The position numbers were made by a program, and so were the translations under genes. Under the pieces are notes generated by a model, which saw nothing but the letters and a program-made list of their open reading frames with translations, searched no databases and had not been told where the DNA came from. DNA of 64,000 nt, taken from positions 363,712-427,711 of the forward strand of contig CAOLHI010001155.1 of the NCBI GenBank assembly GCA_948474755.1. The letters are read 5' to 3'. The DNA is from Ctenosaura bakeri (Eukaryota > Chordata > Lepidosauria > Squamata > Iguanidae). Each line of letters starts with the position of its first letter. Position 1 is the stretch's first letter. Positions 46,800-56,458 of this stretch are shown here, piece after piece.

Positions 46800-46920
46800 G
46801 TATAGCCATTGCACAGTTTCATGCATCTGATGAAATTGTTTGTAGGCTGCAAAAGTTTATGCCAAATAAAACTTCTTAGTCTAACAAAACTTGTTAAATC
46901 TACTAGACACTTTTTGGTTG
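46800..46920 (+). repeat. Fragment of the same dispersed repeat as at 24.8 kb
   Basis: The order catctgatgaaattg, ctgcaaaagtttatgcc, aaataaaacttcttagtct matches a common amniote dispersed repeat. The class is unassigned. Confidence 0.4.
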
Positions 46921-47335
46921 GTTTCAATAGACTAAAGCAACCATCCCTTTAAAACTTTGGAAGGTATTCCTTTTTGTAAAAAACCAAAAAAAAAAAACCA
47001 AAAACAAAGCAAATACTAGACCAATGTGGAAGACATATCCCTCACCAACTGCTATCCTCTCAAATTTAACTGCTCTTCTATTCCTGTTCTAATCCTCACC
47101 TGCAAGGTTGCTGTTTTGTCTCCCTGCCACAATTTACATTGCAGCAGAAAATGGTATTCTTAACAAATATATAAAGCTACTATGAACATTTAAAAGGGAG
47201 TACTAATTTAACTTAGTGGGCTGGTGACTCTTAACCTTTTCTTTAAAGAGACCCCCCTGTAAATATAAGTTGTTGCCGGGGGCCCCCAAGACTTAACTCA
47301 AGATTTAAATATTCAAATATTTATGTATTTGTTTG
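46921..47335. other. Anonymous DNA
   Basis: No gene or nameable repeat; includes an A12-like run near 46,986-46,998. Confidence 0.45.
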
Positions 47336-47339
47336 TTTA

Positions 47340-47533
47340 TTAAAGACTTCTACAACTAGGATTCAAATCCCTACTCAGACACTGAGTAACCTTAGGCAAG
47401 TCAGATTCTCTCAACCTCAGAGAAAGGCAAAGGCAAACCCCCTCTGAACAAATCTTGCCCCAAATCTTTGCGATAGGTTCACCTTAGGGTTGGCACAACT
47501 TGGAAGTGACTTGAAGGCACAGAACAACAACAT
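47340..47533 (+). repeat. tRNA-derived SINE (squamate ACA type), 5' truncated
   Basis: The B-box-like gattcaaatccc (about 47,358) is followed by ctctgaacaaatcttgccc and ttggaagtgacttgaaggc, with an acaacaaca tail at 47,523-47,533. Confidence 0.8.
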
Positions 47534-47574
47534 GCCGCTTACAGGGGGAAGCTCTTTCTACCCTTCATGTCCCT

Positions 47575-47742
47575 CTCCTTTGAAAACTGATTTATGACAA
47601 GGTGACTATCATGGAGGTTTTCTTGGCTAGATTCATTGTGTTTGTCTTTCTTTGAGGATGAGAGTATGGGATTTGCTTGAGGTCACCCAATGGGTTTCCA
47701 CAGCCAAGTGGGGATTCAAACCCTGATCTCCAGAGTCATAGT
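47575..47742 (-). repeat. tRNA-derived SINE, opposite orientation
   Basis: The reverse complement gives actctggagatcagggtttg with a B-box-like gggtttgaatcc at about 47,711-47,722, then the cccattgggtgacc body of the same SINE family. It lies tail-to-tail with the SINE at 47,340-47,533. Confidence 0.75.
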
Positions 47743-47872
47743 TTGGGCATGTGCACATGCCTGCCAGCTTGTCTTTTTCATCAGGGACACAGCAGCAGGG
47801 GATGTGGATTGCTGAGGGACATGGTGGGAGGTGTGTGCAAATGAAGAAGCAGTTTCATCAGCCATACAACCC

Positions 47873-47918
47873 CTGCTGCTGCTGCTGCTGCATCGCTGCT
47901 GCTGCTGCTGCTGCTGCT
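47873..47918. repeat. (CTG)n trinucleotide repeat
   Basis: Six CTG units, a short interruption, then about seven more. Confidence 0.95.
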
Positions 47919-48016
47919 ATTGGTGGCCAGCAGTAGGGCTTTGCAGACCCCTTGTGAGGGCTCTGAGACCCTCAGGGGTCCATGAACCCCAAGTTAAGAA
48001 ACACTGTAGTAGGCCA

Positions 48017-48893
48017 TGTTACTGCGGTCCAGGCTTACCTGAAGATAGCATTTGATATCGTTTTGATATCAAACCATTCGGCTTTCCCCTGCCACCCCAC
48101 TCCACGTGTTTGCGAGGCCTCTGGACTAGCATGTAAACAGGCTCGGCCGATAATTGCTGGACATTCCATTCTCCACCCAGGCAGGCCAGACAGAGCCGGC
48201 TCGTCGCTTCAGGGACCTCTCTGGCAAACACCTCCTTGCTTATGCACGATACTAACAGAGGCTCCCCTGCCCCGAGCAGGCAGCCTCATAAAGCTGTACT
48301 AAGCGCTCACATTTGCATACTGGCTACACTATTGTTAATTTGACCCTAAGCCAATCATGCTAAACTCTGACCTTTCCAAGGCTTTGTCCCGCTCCTAAAT
48401 CACATTGTTCTCACCGAGTAAGGTATGGCCTGCAGTCACAATTCACCCTATAAAACCCCCCAATTCCGAGACCCTCCTCGGATCGCTCCCAAGTTCCAGA
48501 CCGCTTTGCTGCCGCTTTGTTCGGCAAGCTCCCCTCAGCCAACCGCGCTGAGCTTCTTCCCTGCACCCCAACGTCGCTCTCAAACTACAGGACAACAAGA
48601 CAGCTGTTGTATCACCCACTTCCCTCTAAAAATCCCCATTTCCAATTCTCCAGTTAGCTGTGTGACTGTGGTGTCTTTAATATTTGTCTGTATTTAATAA
48701 AACATCAATTTTGCTACTTTAAAACCGTCTGGCTGCTTGACTGACCTGACCTCGTAGACGCTGGGTTGCAAGATCCTGCTAAGTTACCCTGCCTCTCGCT
48801 AGCTTTAGTGAGTGCTCCAGCTAATTTTCCCCAAAGTGTTGTTGTTTGGTTATTTGGGCACCCCTCCCGGGACCCCCAGAGATCAGGGTAACA
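48017..48893 (+). mobile_element. Solo LTR (copy 7) of the ten-copy family
   Basis: The 877-bp LTR runs from TGTTACTGCGGTCCAGG to ...AGAGATCAGGGTAACA, with GCCA at 48,013-48,016 and 48,894-48,897. It has GATATC twice near 48,054-48,070, TATAAAA at 48,449-48,455 and AATAAA at 48,696-48,701. It is close to copy 3 in sequence. Confidence 0.92.
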
Positions 48894-49179
48894 GCCATGT
48901 ATATGAGTAAATATTTCAAATGTCCAGACCATATTCCCAGGACAAATAAATGCAGAGTTAGTCCTTCTTAAGGTCCTTTTCTTTATCACAGTTGGAATGC
49001 ATTTCCTGAACATCTGAAGATCTATATCAAAAATCTACCTCAATAAGCTTCTGTCCAATCCCATTGCCTCTTTCCAGCTCCTCCTTGCCTTAAAGAAGCA
49101 GCTTATGAGTGGCCACTTCAGGCAGTAGAGCACCTGTGGTAAGGACTTCTGCTACTGTCTCACCTCTGTCTCCTCACTG

Positions 49180-49735
49180 AGCTCCTAATGTGTCCTGTCT
49201 CATTCTGCTGCCGTGCCTGTCTCACTTGCTGATTGCACTCTGCAACCGCAGTTCCCTTTACATTTCTTGTGTCTCCTTGTGCCACCACACCTTTGCTTCC
49301 TTGTACCTCCTCACTTCATACCTTTCTCCTTGCATCCTGTCACTTTACTTCTTCCCTTCCTGTCTTTGCTTCTTGTACTCTGCTGCTGTACCTCTCATCC
49401 TCCCTTCCCTGAGCTTACAGATTTTCTGTGCCTCTCTCACTTATTTCTTACAGTCAACCACCTGCACATCTAACTTTTCTTTCCCTCTTTCTTCCCTTAT
49501 CACACACTTTTGCAATGCCTCCTTTCCTTGTTTCTTGTACTCTGCCTTCTCCATTTTCTTTCTCACTGCACCTTGCTTTCCTTGTATATTGCACCTCCTT
49601 TCTCCATTCTGCCCACTTATCTCACCTTACCCTTGTACCATGCACCTGCTACAGCACCACCTGCCTTCTCTTCCTTCTTCCTTCCTCATTTTGTGTTGCT
49701 ACCTGCCTTCTACTGCAGAAAAGTGTCTGTTTTGG
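49180..49735. repeat. Pyrimidine-rich low-complexity tract
   Basis: About 550 bp with strongly biased C/T content on the plus strand and loosely repeated phrases such as tgtacctc, ttccttg and cacttg. All three plus frames stay open for 85-190 codons, which is what strand bias produces. It is not a gene. Confidence 0.7.
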
Positions 49736-49797
49736 ATAGGCATGCAGGCATGTGGAAGATAATAGTGCTTCAGTAGCAGCAAGCTGAAGAAGAACAG

Positions 49798-50088
49798 CTT
49801 GTAACTGTGGTTCTTCAAGTAGTCATCTGTGAACTCACACAAATGGGTCATCTGTGTCTAGCAGTGCAACATTCCAAACCTTCTAGAGCTTAGCAACAAG
49901 CATTTTGGGGAGAACTCTGTCCCCCATCTCCAGGGGCTATAAAGCCACCTTCCCACCTAAACTGTTAGTTCTGTAGCTGCCTAAGGCAGCAGCCAGAGGA
50001 CCAACAGGTCAAGCAAGACACAAAGAGGGGAAGATGAACAAGATCGTGTGAGTTCACAGATGACTACTAGAAGAACCACAATTACAAG
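49798..50088. repeat. 43-bp inverted repeat flanking a TATA-like region
   Basis: 49,798-49,840 (cttgtaactgtggttcttca...) is the reverse complement of 50,046-50,088 (...agaagaaccacaattacaag) with two mismatches. Between the arms lies ggggctataaagccacc (about 49,931-49,947). The phrase ctgtggttcttcaagtag resembles the terminal region of a dispersed sauropsid retroelement; I suspect a DIRS- or gypsy-like repeat. Confidence 0.6.
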
Positions 50089-51245
50089 TAGAGAGGCCAG
50101 AATTGGGACTTGGTCCTGCATCTGCTGGGAAATGCAGTCTTGTACATCTTCCTGTTGGCATTCCACCTGGAGATTCAAAGAGTATGCCATTTGAAGCATC
50201 TGGTGTGCAACTGCCTGAACATAATCTGTGGGAGAGATTGAGTCACAGTCTGCCACTTGATTCCAAGGGAATGCATCAGTGACATCGATAGCCAACTCCA
50301 AAGATGAAGTAGAGGAGACTGAAAGTGATGGCTGATGATATGGTCAGTGGACCAGAGAAACTGGTGTATCCTCCTGATGATGCTTCTGAACTGGGTGTGT
50401 TGATGTTGGAAGTGCAGTTTTGGATGCAGGTGGGTGACCCTCAGTGTCAGCTCAACAAGCCTCGGTGTTGACTCGATGAGCCTTGGTGATGACTTGACAG
50501 GTGCTAATGAACAATGTGTCCAGGGCTTTGATGTCACGGTTGAGGTGATCAGCTCCTTGACTCGATTCTTGAGATGATGAGGGTGGGGAGGGAACAGGTT
50601 CATGCCTTTGGAGAGATCCAGACTATTGGGAAGTGTCACAATGCTCCTGCAGTGATGGATGCTGAAGCTAGGAGAGGTCAGGAGGTGGTATTGCCATCCA
50701 AACAGGCAAAGACTCCACAATCTCCCCATCCAAGGCCACAAGTGTCTTAGCAAGGCATGGAGAGGCAACAAGACCTTGTAGAAATGGCAAAGGATCATGC
50801 TGTACTACCAAGGATGTACTACTCTCCTGAAGAGAGGTGTGAATGGTTGAATGCTCTGAGGAATCTCTGACCAGTAGATGTTGCTGCTCCTGCAGTGACT
50901 CACTTGTGTTTCTTTACTGAAGGGAGGCAAGCTGCCTTCCCAGTCATGCTAGGGGTCTGCCTTCACTCTTTATAAAGCGGATGTTCAGTCTCATGAGGTG
51001 TAAGACACTGTTGGACTTGATGCTCAGATAGTGAAGAGCATTGAATATGGGTCGAGGTCAAGGAGTGAGCTGTTCCATATCCTGAAGTAGAATGAGATTG
51101 TTGAGATTCCCTTGAAGCTAGCAGTGAAGAAGAGACTCCTGATCTTGGCACAGAGGTCTCTGAGGGCCTCAACCTTGCAGGAGGATGACGCAAAGTCTGC
51201 AACACTGTAACTGAGGTGGTGTAGAGAGGCCTGTTCTGGGCGGCC
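50089..51245 (-). pseudogene. Possible retroelement gag-like relic (DIRS-like?)
   Basis: The minus strand between about 50,300 and 50,150 gives SPTDYVQAVAHQMLQMAYSLNLQVE. Its spacing resembles a capsid/gag-like segment I associate with sauropsid DIRS-type elements, but the match is weak. Upstream minus-strand text (50,175-50,798) is open for 207 codons but Ser/His/Leu-rich and unrecognised, with stops in the frame of the gag-like piece. Position next to the inverted repeat supports one decayed element ending at the provirus boundary. Treat the family name as a guess. Confidence 0.3.
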
Positions 51246-51251
51246 ATGCCA

Positions 51252-52137
51252 TGTTACTGTAGTTTCTAGCCCGGACTTGTGGGATATTAGATATCACTTA
51301 GATATCAATAATTTGGCCTTCTTTACCCATTCCTCTCCACGTGCTGCAAGGTCCCCTGAACAAGCTCCCAGACAGGCACAGCCACTAATTGCTGAATTAT
51401 TCCAAACAATACAGGCTGGCCAGAAATAGCCGTCCTGCCACTTCAGGAGACCTCAAGGCAAGTACCACATTATGTACGCACACTACTTACAAAGAACTCC
51501 CTGCCCCAAGCAGGCAGCTGTTGAGCACTCTGCATTTGCATACTGTCTACTCCTTTGTCAATTCGGACTTAACTCAATCATGATTAATTCTGACCTTTCG
51601 GAGGCTTTGTCTCCAGCACGAAACTCATTGTTTTCCCCAAGTACGGACTAGCCTATGGCGACATTTCCCCCTATATAAACCCCTGGCTTTGAGAGCTTCT
51701 TCGGATCGCTCCCGACTTCCATCCCACTTTGTTGCTGCTTTGCTTGTTGAGTCTTCCCCTCAGTACCACGTACTGAGACTCCATACCTCCCAACTTCTGC
51801 TGCAGACTACCCGGGCTTCAGGACAGGTGTAGTATTACCCAAACCAACAACTCCTCTTAAAAATCCCTCTATCCCACTCCAACCTTTATTTCTTTAGTTC
51901 TTTGTGTGAGTGTGTTGCATACACTGTTTGATTGTATTTTAATAAAAACCACAATTATTATTTCACTTCTGTTTGCTCCTTGACTTGGGCTGACCCCATA
52001 CACACTGGGTAAAAGATCTCGCTCCATTGGCCCGCCTCTTGTATTGCTAGCTTGTGCTCTTGGCTAATTTCCCCAACTTACATAATTGAGAGCACATTTA
52101 GGTGTCCCTCCTGGGACCCCCCAGAAACAGGGTAACA
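51252..52137 (+). repeat. 5' LTR of the unclassified provirus
   Basis: 886 bp, TGTTACTGTAGTTTCTAG...AGAAACAGGGTAACA. It has GATATC at 51,290-51,295 and 51,301-51,306, TATATAA at 51,673-51,679 and AATAAA at 51,941-51,946. Confidence 0.93.
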
Positions 52138-53159
52138 GAGCGGTGGGGCAACGTGGGCAACCCCTGTACCCCTAATTTGAGTAGGAGTCGCAAACCTTCT
52201 CAAATCAGGCTGGTATAGACTTAGGGAAGGGCCAGTCAAGTCGTTAGAGCTTCTGTTAGGCAGGAACACATGTGTGTGTGTGGAATCTGTGTGCTTGAAC
52301 TCCAGGAACAATTCTATCTGGGCTGGAAATCTCCTCCCCTTTCCTGCTTGGTTTGTGTATGTCAGCCGCCCTGGCGTGGTCACTGCTGGCCCTTGGGCAG
52401 TGAATCATTGTCCGATAGCAAGGGGTGTGCACAAGCTGTCCTGGGAATCACATCCCTAACTTGGGGCCTATCGTGGGCTGGGATCCAAGCGCTAGGGCAT
52501 TAGGAACAGTCCACACACATCCAACACGGTAGTGGCAAGGCAATAGCACTTAGGGAAGAAATCCCCCCCCCGAGTAGAATACAGGTGCATCCCGTTCCTT
52601 AGTGTGAAGCTTGGGTGCATCCCATTTGGTGTAGTTTTGAAAGCGCGGGTGCATCCCTGCTGTTTAAATTTCGGGTGCGTCCCGATCGCTAGCGAACTAG
52701 GTGCGGGTGGTGATTCCTGACCTAACATAGGGTTTCATAGGGTTTAGCCTAAGGTGTTGGAAGATTCCCCTCACCCAAAAAACTGTTAGGGACAGTTCAG
52801 TCTTGGTTCCTTGCCCCTTTTTCCCTGCTGCTTGGCCAGGTGGCACTGTAAGTTCCAGTGGGTTCATTTCCTCCCTTCAGTGGCAGGCAGATTACTCCTG
52901 AAGGTTTCCCCTGGAGTCTAGGTGACTCTCCCTGTCCCTGAACCGTTTCCTCATCCCTTTGTCCCTAAGCTGTTGAGGTGGAAGGCCGGGCTTAGGTGTA
53001 CTAAAGTGACCCTTGTCAGGCAGGCTGGAGTTAGGTTCCATTCCCTCTTCCCTCGCGTAGTTCTGTAGTGTTCATGTCCCTAGAATCCCCCAGGGGTCTT
53101 GGTGATCTTACCCTTCCCTCCAGATCCTGATCCTTTTGCATTATAGTTAATAGTTGAGA
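52138..53159 (+). other. Long leader with four GGTGCATCCC repeats
   Basis: About 1 kb between LTR and gag without a coding frame. GGTGCATCCC occurs at 52,584, 52,614 and 52,648, and GGTGCGTCCC at 52,674, spaced 30, 34 and 26 bp. It could be part of the packaging or dimerisation region; this is inference. Confidence 0.65.
52144..52161 (+). promoter_or_regulatory. Candidate primer-binding site, possibly tRNA-Lys1,2 type
   Basis: TGGGGCAACGTGGGCAAC starts six bases after the LTR. It shares TGG and CAACGTGGG with the lysine-1,2 primer site if a 2-base gap is allowed. The assignment is tentative. Confidence 0.4.
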
Positions 53160-54987
53160 ATGGCTGAGTGTAGTAAGGTTCCCGTGAAAGACCTCATGCT
53201 AGAAAAGGAGGTCAAGGGCAAGCTTGGAAAGTGGGTCCTCGGTAAGAGGAAATGTCCCGGGAAGGAGTCTAGCTTCCAGATGGCAGACCCCTTTGCCACA
53301 CTAAGGGAGGCGTACATTCAGGCGCGCCAGTCAAAGAACCCTTTCGGCCCGTCAAAGGATGCTTTGGCTGCCTGGGGACTTTGGCTGACCACCAGAGATG
53401 CCTCAAAAGCCCTGGTTGAGACCAGAGATAGGCTAGGTGACCTGGAAAAGGAGAATGCCTGGCTTCATGCTGAGATGGAGGCCCTGCCCCCGGACAATGT
53501 AACGTTTGCGTCTGTCGCGCAGGCCACTTCACAGAAACTGAGTGCTGCAACCTTACAGGGTCAGACATGGGAGGAGAAGGCTCATGCCTTAGAGGCTGAG
53601 CTTGCTCATGCCCAGTCTGCAGCCAAGTTTATGGTGGGCCAAGTGAAGGAGCAGCATGAGGCTATCAGTCATGAGGCCTGCTATAAACAAATTCAGGCGC
53701 TGGAGAGTCACCCTCAAGGCATTGATCTTTGTGGTGTGCCCTGAACTTCTCCCCTCATTCGCACACGAGGAGCCGCTGCCCGAGGACGCTTTGGCCACCC
53801 TTCCCCACAACCTGGACTGGAGTGACCACAGGGTCCCAGTCCATCCTGTAGAGACCTGCTCAATGACGAAGAGAATTGCCCTTTCCGAAGAGGGAGGCAC
53901 AGACAGGGCTGAGGTTTACGAGACCCAGGAGACTGAGGCTAGGGTCCCCTGGAGAGCCACCGAGGCCAAGGCCATAGCCGATCAGCTTGGCCCCCTAAAT
54001 AAACAGACAAGGATTATGTGGTTGAACGCAGTGATACATTCCCACCCCACTGCCAACAGCCAAGATTTGACCCAGCTGGCCAGGCTTTGCATGTCACCTT
54101 CAGAACTCCCCACACTTGAATCAGCCATGGAAGCTTGAGGCTTAGTGAGACTAGAGGCCCACAGCTGGATGAGGGAGGTGATTGGGATTTTACGGCCCGG
54201 GCAGAGCGCGAGCATTCTGTATGTCATGGAGCAACAGGGTCCTCGAGAGAACCCTGAAGCTTATGTGGCATGGAAGCAGCTTCTGGCCGTGTTAGCTGAG
54301 AAGGTCCCCTTAGCTCCAGGAGGGTACAACTTCAATCATGTAGAATTCAAGACTCTCCTTTACGGGGGTCTGAATCATGAAACGAAGATGGCCCTGGGAC
54401 TAGTGGACCCTGCTATGACAAATTGGGAGGAATTTGGGAACAACCTCCGGTGGGTCGCAGACCTGCTGCATGAGACTGGTTCTCTAAAACCTTCTCCCAA
54501 ACAGCACAGATGTGATGCCGGGAATTGGGAGCCCATTCAGGAGGTGACATACTCCAACTATGGACCCCATTCCCAGCACAGAAAAACAGCCCCGAATTCC
54601 GTTCCTAAGAGGAATTGGAATTCGCGTCCTCCCCCTAGACAGGACAACAGGCAGTGGCAGGCTAGGGATTCCCGTAGTCAGCCCGGCAAGGCAGGGAATT
54701 CCTCTCAGCCACCCTCTGCCCCAAAACAGACCTCGGATTCGAACTCTCCCAGGGAGACGTCTGGTGGGTACAACCCTACAGCCCAGACGTACTCCTCTGA
54801 CAGAGTGAGAATCTGGGGCATGCTCAGGAAGTTCGGACTGGACATGAGCTAGTTCAAGAAACGGCCAACTTCCGAACTGATAGAAGCTCTGGAGAAGCAG
54901 CTTCAGGCGGGAGGTAAACAGCTGGTCAGTGCTGTGACCAATGGCCCTCCTCCGGCTGGATACTATCCTAGCCTGGATCTGCATCAA
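53160..54987 (+). pseudogene. gag: gag relic of the unclassified provirus
   Basis: Structural polyprotein. The ATG at 53,160 (MAECSKVPV) opens a frame to 53,744. It has basic stretches in the first 35 residues, AxxW-type helices and a coiled-coil-like segment around residues 80-110 (LGDLEKENAWLHAEMEAL). Coding then moves to another frame (within 53,656-54,138), meets a TGA at 54,136, and continues in the same frame at 54,145-54,852. This capsid part contains a major-homology-region-like motif (QGPRENPEAYVAW, 54,235-54,273), fitting QG-x2-E-x4-aromatic. The end is rich in Arg, Pro, Asn, Gln and Ser (NSRPPPRQDNRQW) with no Cys-His knuckle. After a TAG at 54,850-54,852 the same frame stays open for 45 more codons (FKKRPTSELIEALEKQ). 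No cysteine-based nucleocapsid is visible anywhere downstream. Confidence 0.75.
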
Positions 54988-55420
54988 TAGGGATGCCCCC
55001 GGTCCAGGAAGCTTCCCCGTAATGTTGTGGCTAAATTGAAGACAGACAAATGAGGAAGGTTCTGGGTGAAGGTAGGCGTTGGGACTGAGAGGGACAAGAC
55101 TCCTGCCACCCCTCCTGCAGACTCCAGAGCAGCGCTAAAAGTGCTGATCTCTAACCTGAGAAGACAGGGTGAGCCCACCCCAGACGTTATCCGGTTGGCT
55201 GGGTATGGCGTGGGGGACCCAATCCAACCACTTCAGAAAACCCAAGCGCCCCAGGCACACCAGAGCCAGGCAGATTGCACCTCCCCCTGACTTAGCCCCG
55301 AGTGCGAATCCAACCACCTCGGAGACCATAGTGCTTTCAGACCACTGAGAAGGATCGCACCAGGCTAAGGTTCAGGAGGGAGCCCCCACCAAATTTGACA
55401 AAATACAGGACATTGCCAGC
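54988..55420 (+). other. Unassigned gag-pol junction
   Basis: Broken frames such as RAALKVLISNLRRQGEP and RLAGYGVGDPIQPLQ are visible. No protease active-site triad (D-[ST]-G) was found. This may be decayed protease or spacer. Confidence 0.35.
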
Positions 55421-55950
55421 ATGGGTGAGAGCCAGGAAAGGGAGAACACAGAGCAAGGGGAAGCCAGCCCCAAGCTTCCAAAGCTCCCCATTGTCCCTGC
55501 TCTGAGCCCCCTGTTAGAAAATGGAAGTTTCTCCTGGAATTTCCTTGAATCCTTGGCAGAGAGAGTCCACCCTCTCCATGCCTTATTTCAAGGGAATTTC
55601 CTGTGGGACTACGGATTCGAGCAGCGAGAGGCTCCTGCCCAGCCAGAGCACCAGCTAGCACAGACACTCACACTGGCACATCCTGACTTGACACCACATA
55701 CTCCCCTTAACTGCAGTCCATCAGTCCCAAATACTACACAGAGGTGGATGTGGCTACTGCCTTCCCCTCCACAGAGCTATACTGGTGCCAGCTCACATTC
55801 ATATTCAGTGGCATCCAATATCTTTTTACTCTAGTGATCTTAAGAGGGGCCAGGACAGTTCCATGGCTCTGTCTCGATCACCATCCTGCCAAGAGAAAAG
55901 ACATTACTCCAGGAGGCATTCAGGTCAGAGACCAGTTTCCACTTTAATTT
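55421..55950 (+). pseudogene. pol: pol relic, RT pieces in unexpected order
   Basis: Around 55,510-55,730 the frame gives an RT thumb/connection-like segment (LAERVHPLHALFQGNFLWDYGFEQREA, read in pieces, then LTLAHPDL). Immediately after, at about 55,743-55,850 in another frame, is EVDVATAFPSTELYW...FIFSGIQYLFT, which resembles RT palm motif A (D-x-x-x-A-F) and the region leading to motif B. In a normal RT the palm comes before the connection, so the pieces are out of order or come from different events. No YxDD box, RNase H or integrase was recognised. Gag-to-env spacing leaves under 1.5 kb for pol, so most of it is deleted. Confidence 0.5.
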
Positions 55951-56458
55951 GGGCAAGAGGATCTCAAGCAATGAGTGGGCACTGCCGCTCTTGCAAGTAA
56001 TTTCGGAGACCCACAATCAAACACATTCGAAGGACTGGAAGGGAAAGCCCCCAGACTAGACGACCCCGTCCTTTGTGCAGCAGCCAAAGAGCAAGGCGAC
56101 TGCCTTACTTCCCTTCATGGGCTGGCAGCCACTTTGAAGAGACACACGCAAGCAAAGTTTCCCCTTTTTGTGTATATAGTTTGTTTTAGTGATAGTTGTA
56201 GTTGTAGATTGTGAGCCTCTTCTGCTTTTGCAACCAAAGCAATATAATTTGCCGCTCAGGTGATTCAGACCAGCCTCATGGGATTAGTACACCCAGAGAT
56301 CTTGAGCCTGCTAAGAGAGCACTACCCGGAATCTTTGGAACACCCTGCCACTTTGGCACAGAAATGACATGCCACTTGGGAGAGCTTAACTCTCAAGGTG
56401 GAAGTCGTACACGAGAGGATTCTGGATCCGGTAATTTTACATCCATTATCCCATCTAG
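55951..56458 (+). other. Unassigned, between pol relic and env frame
   Basis: A 79-codon open frame (55,975-56,214) reads GTAALASNFGDPQSN... with no known domain. It may be end of pol or start of env out of frame. Confidence 0.35.

Noticed and set aside
47751..48055. Poly-cysteine or poly-alanine open frames
   Set aside because: They are translations of the CTG microsatellite.
49190..49776. 190-codon and overlapping 86-103-codon open frames
   Set aside because: Low-complexity Ser/Leu/Cys/Pro sequence from a pyrimidine-rich strand; all three frames are open together.
50175..50798. 207-codon minus-strand frame as a host protein
   Set aside because: Ser/His/Leu-rich without recognisable motifs and next to retroelement-like repeats; listed only as a possible relic.
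54484..54987. 167-codon minus-strand open frame
   Set aside because: Antisense shadow of the gag C-terminal region, Arg/Gly-rich by composition.
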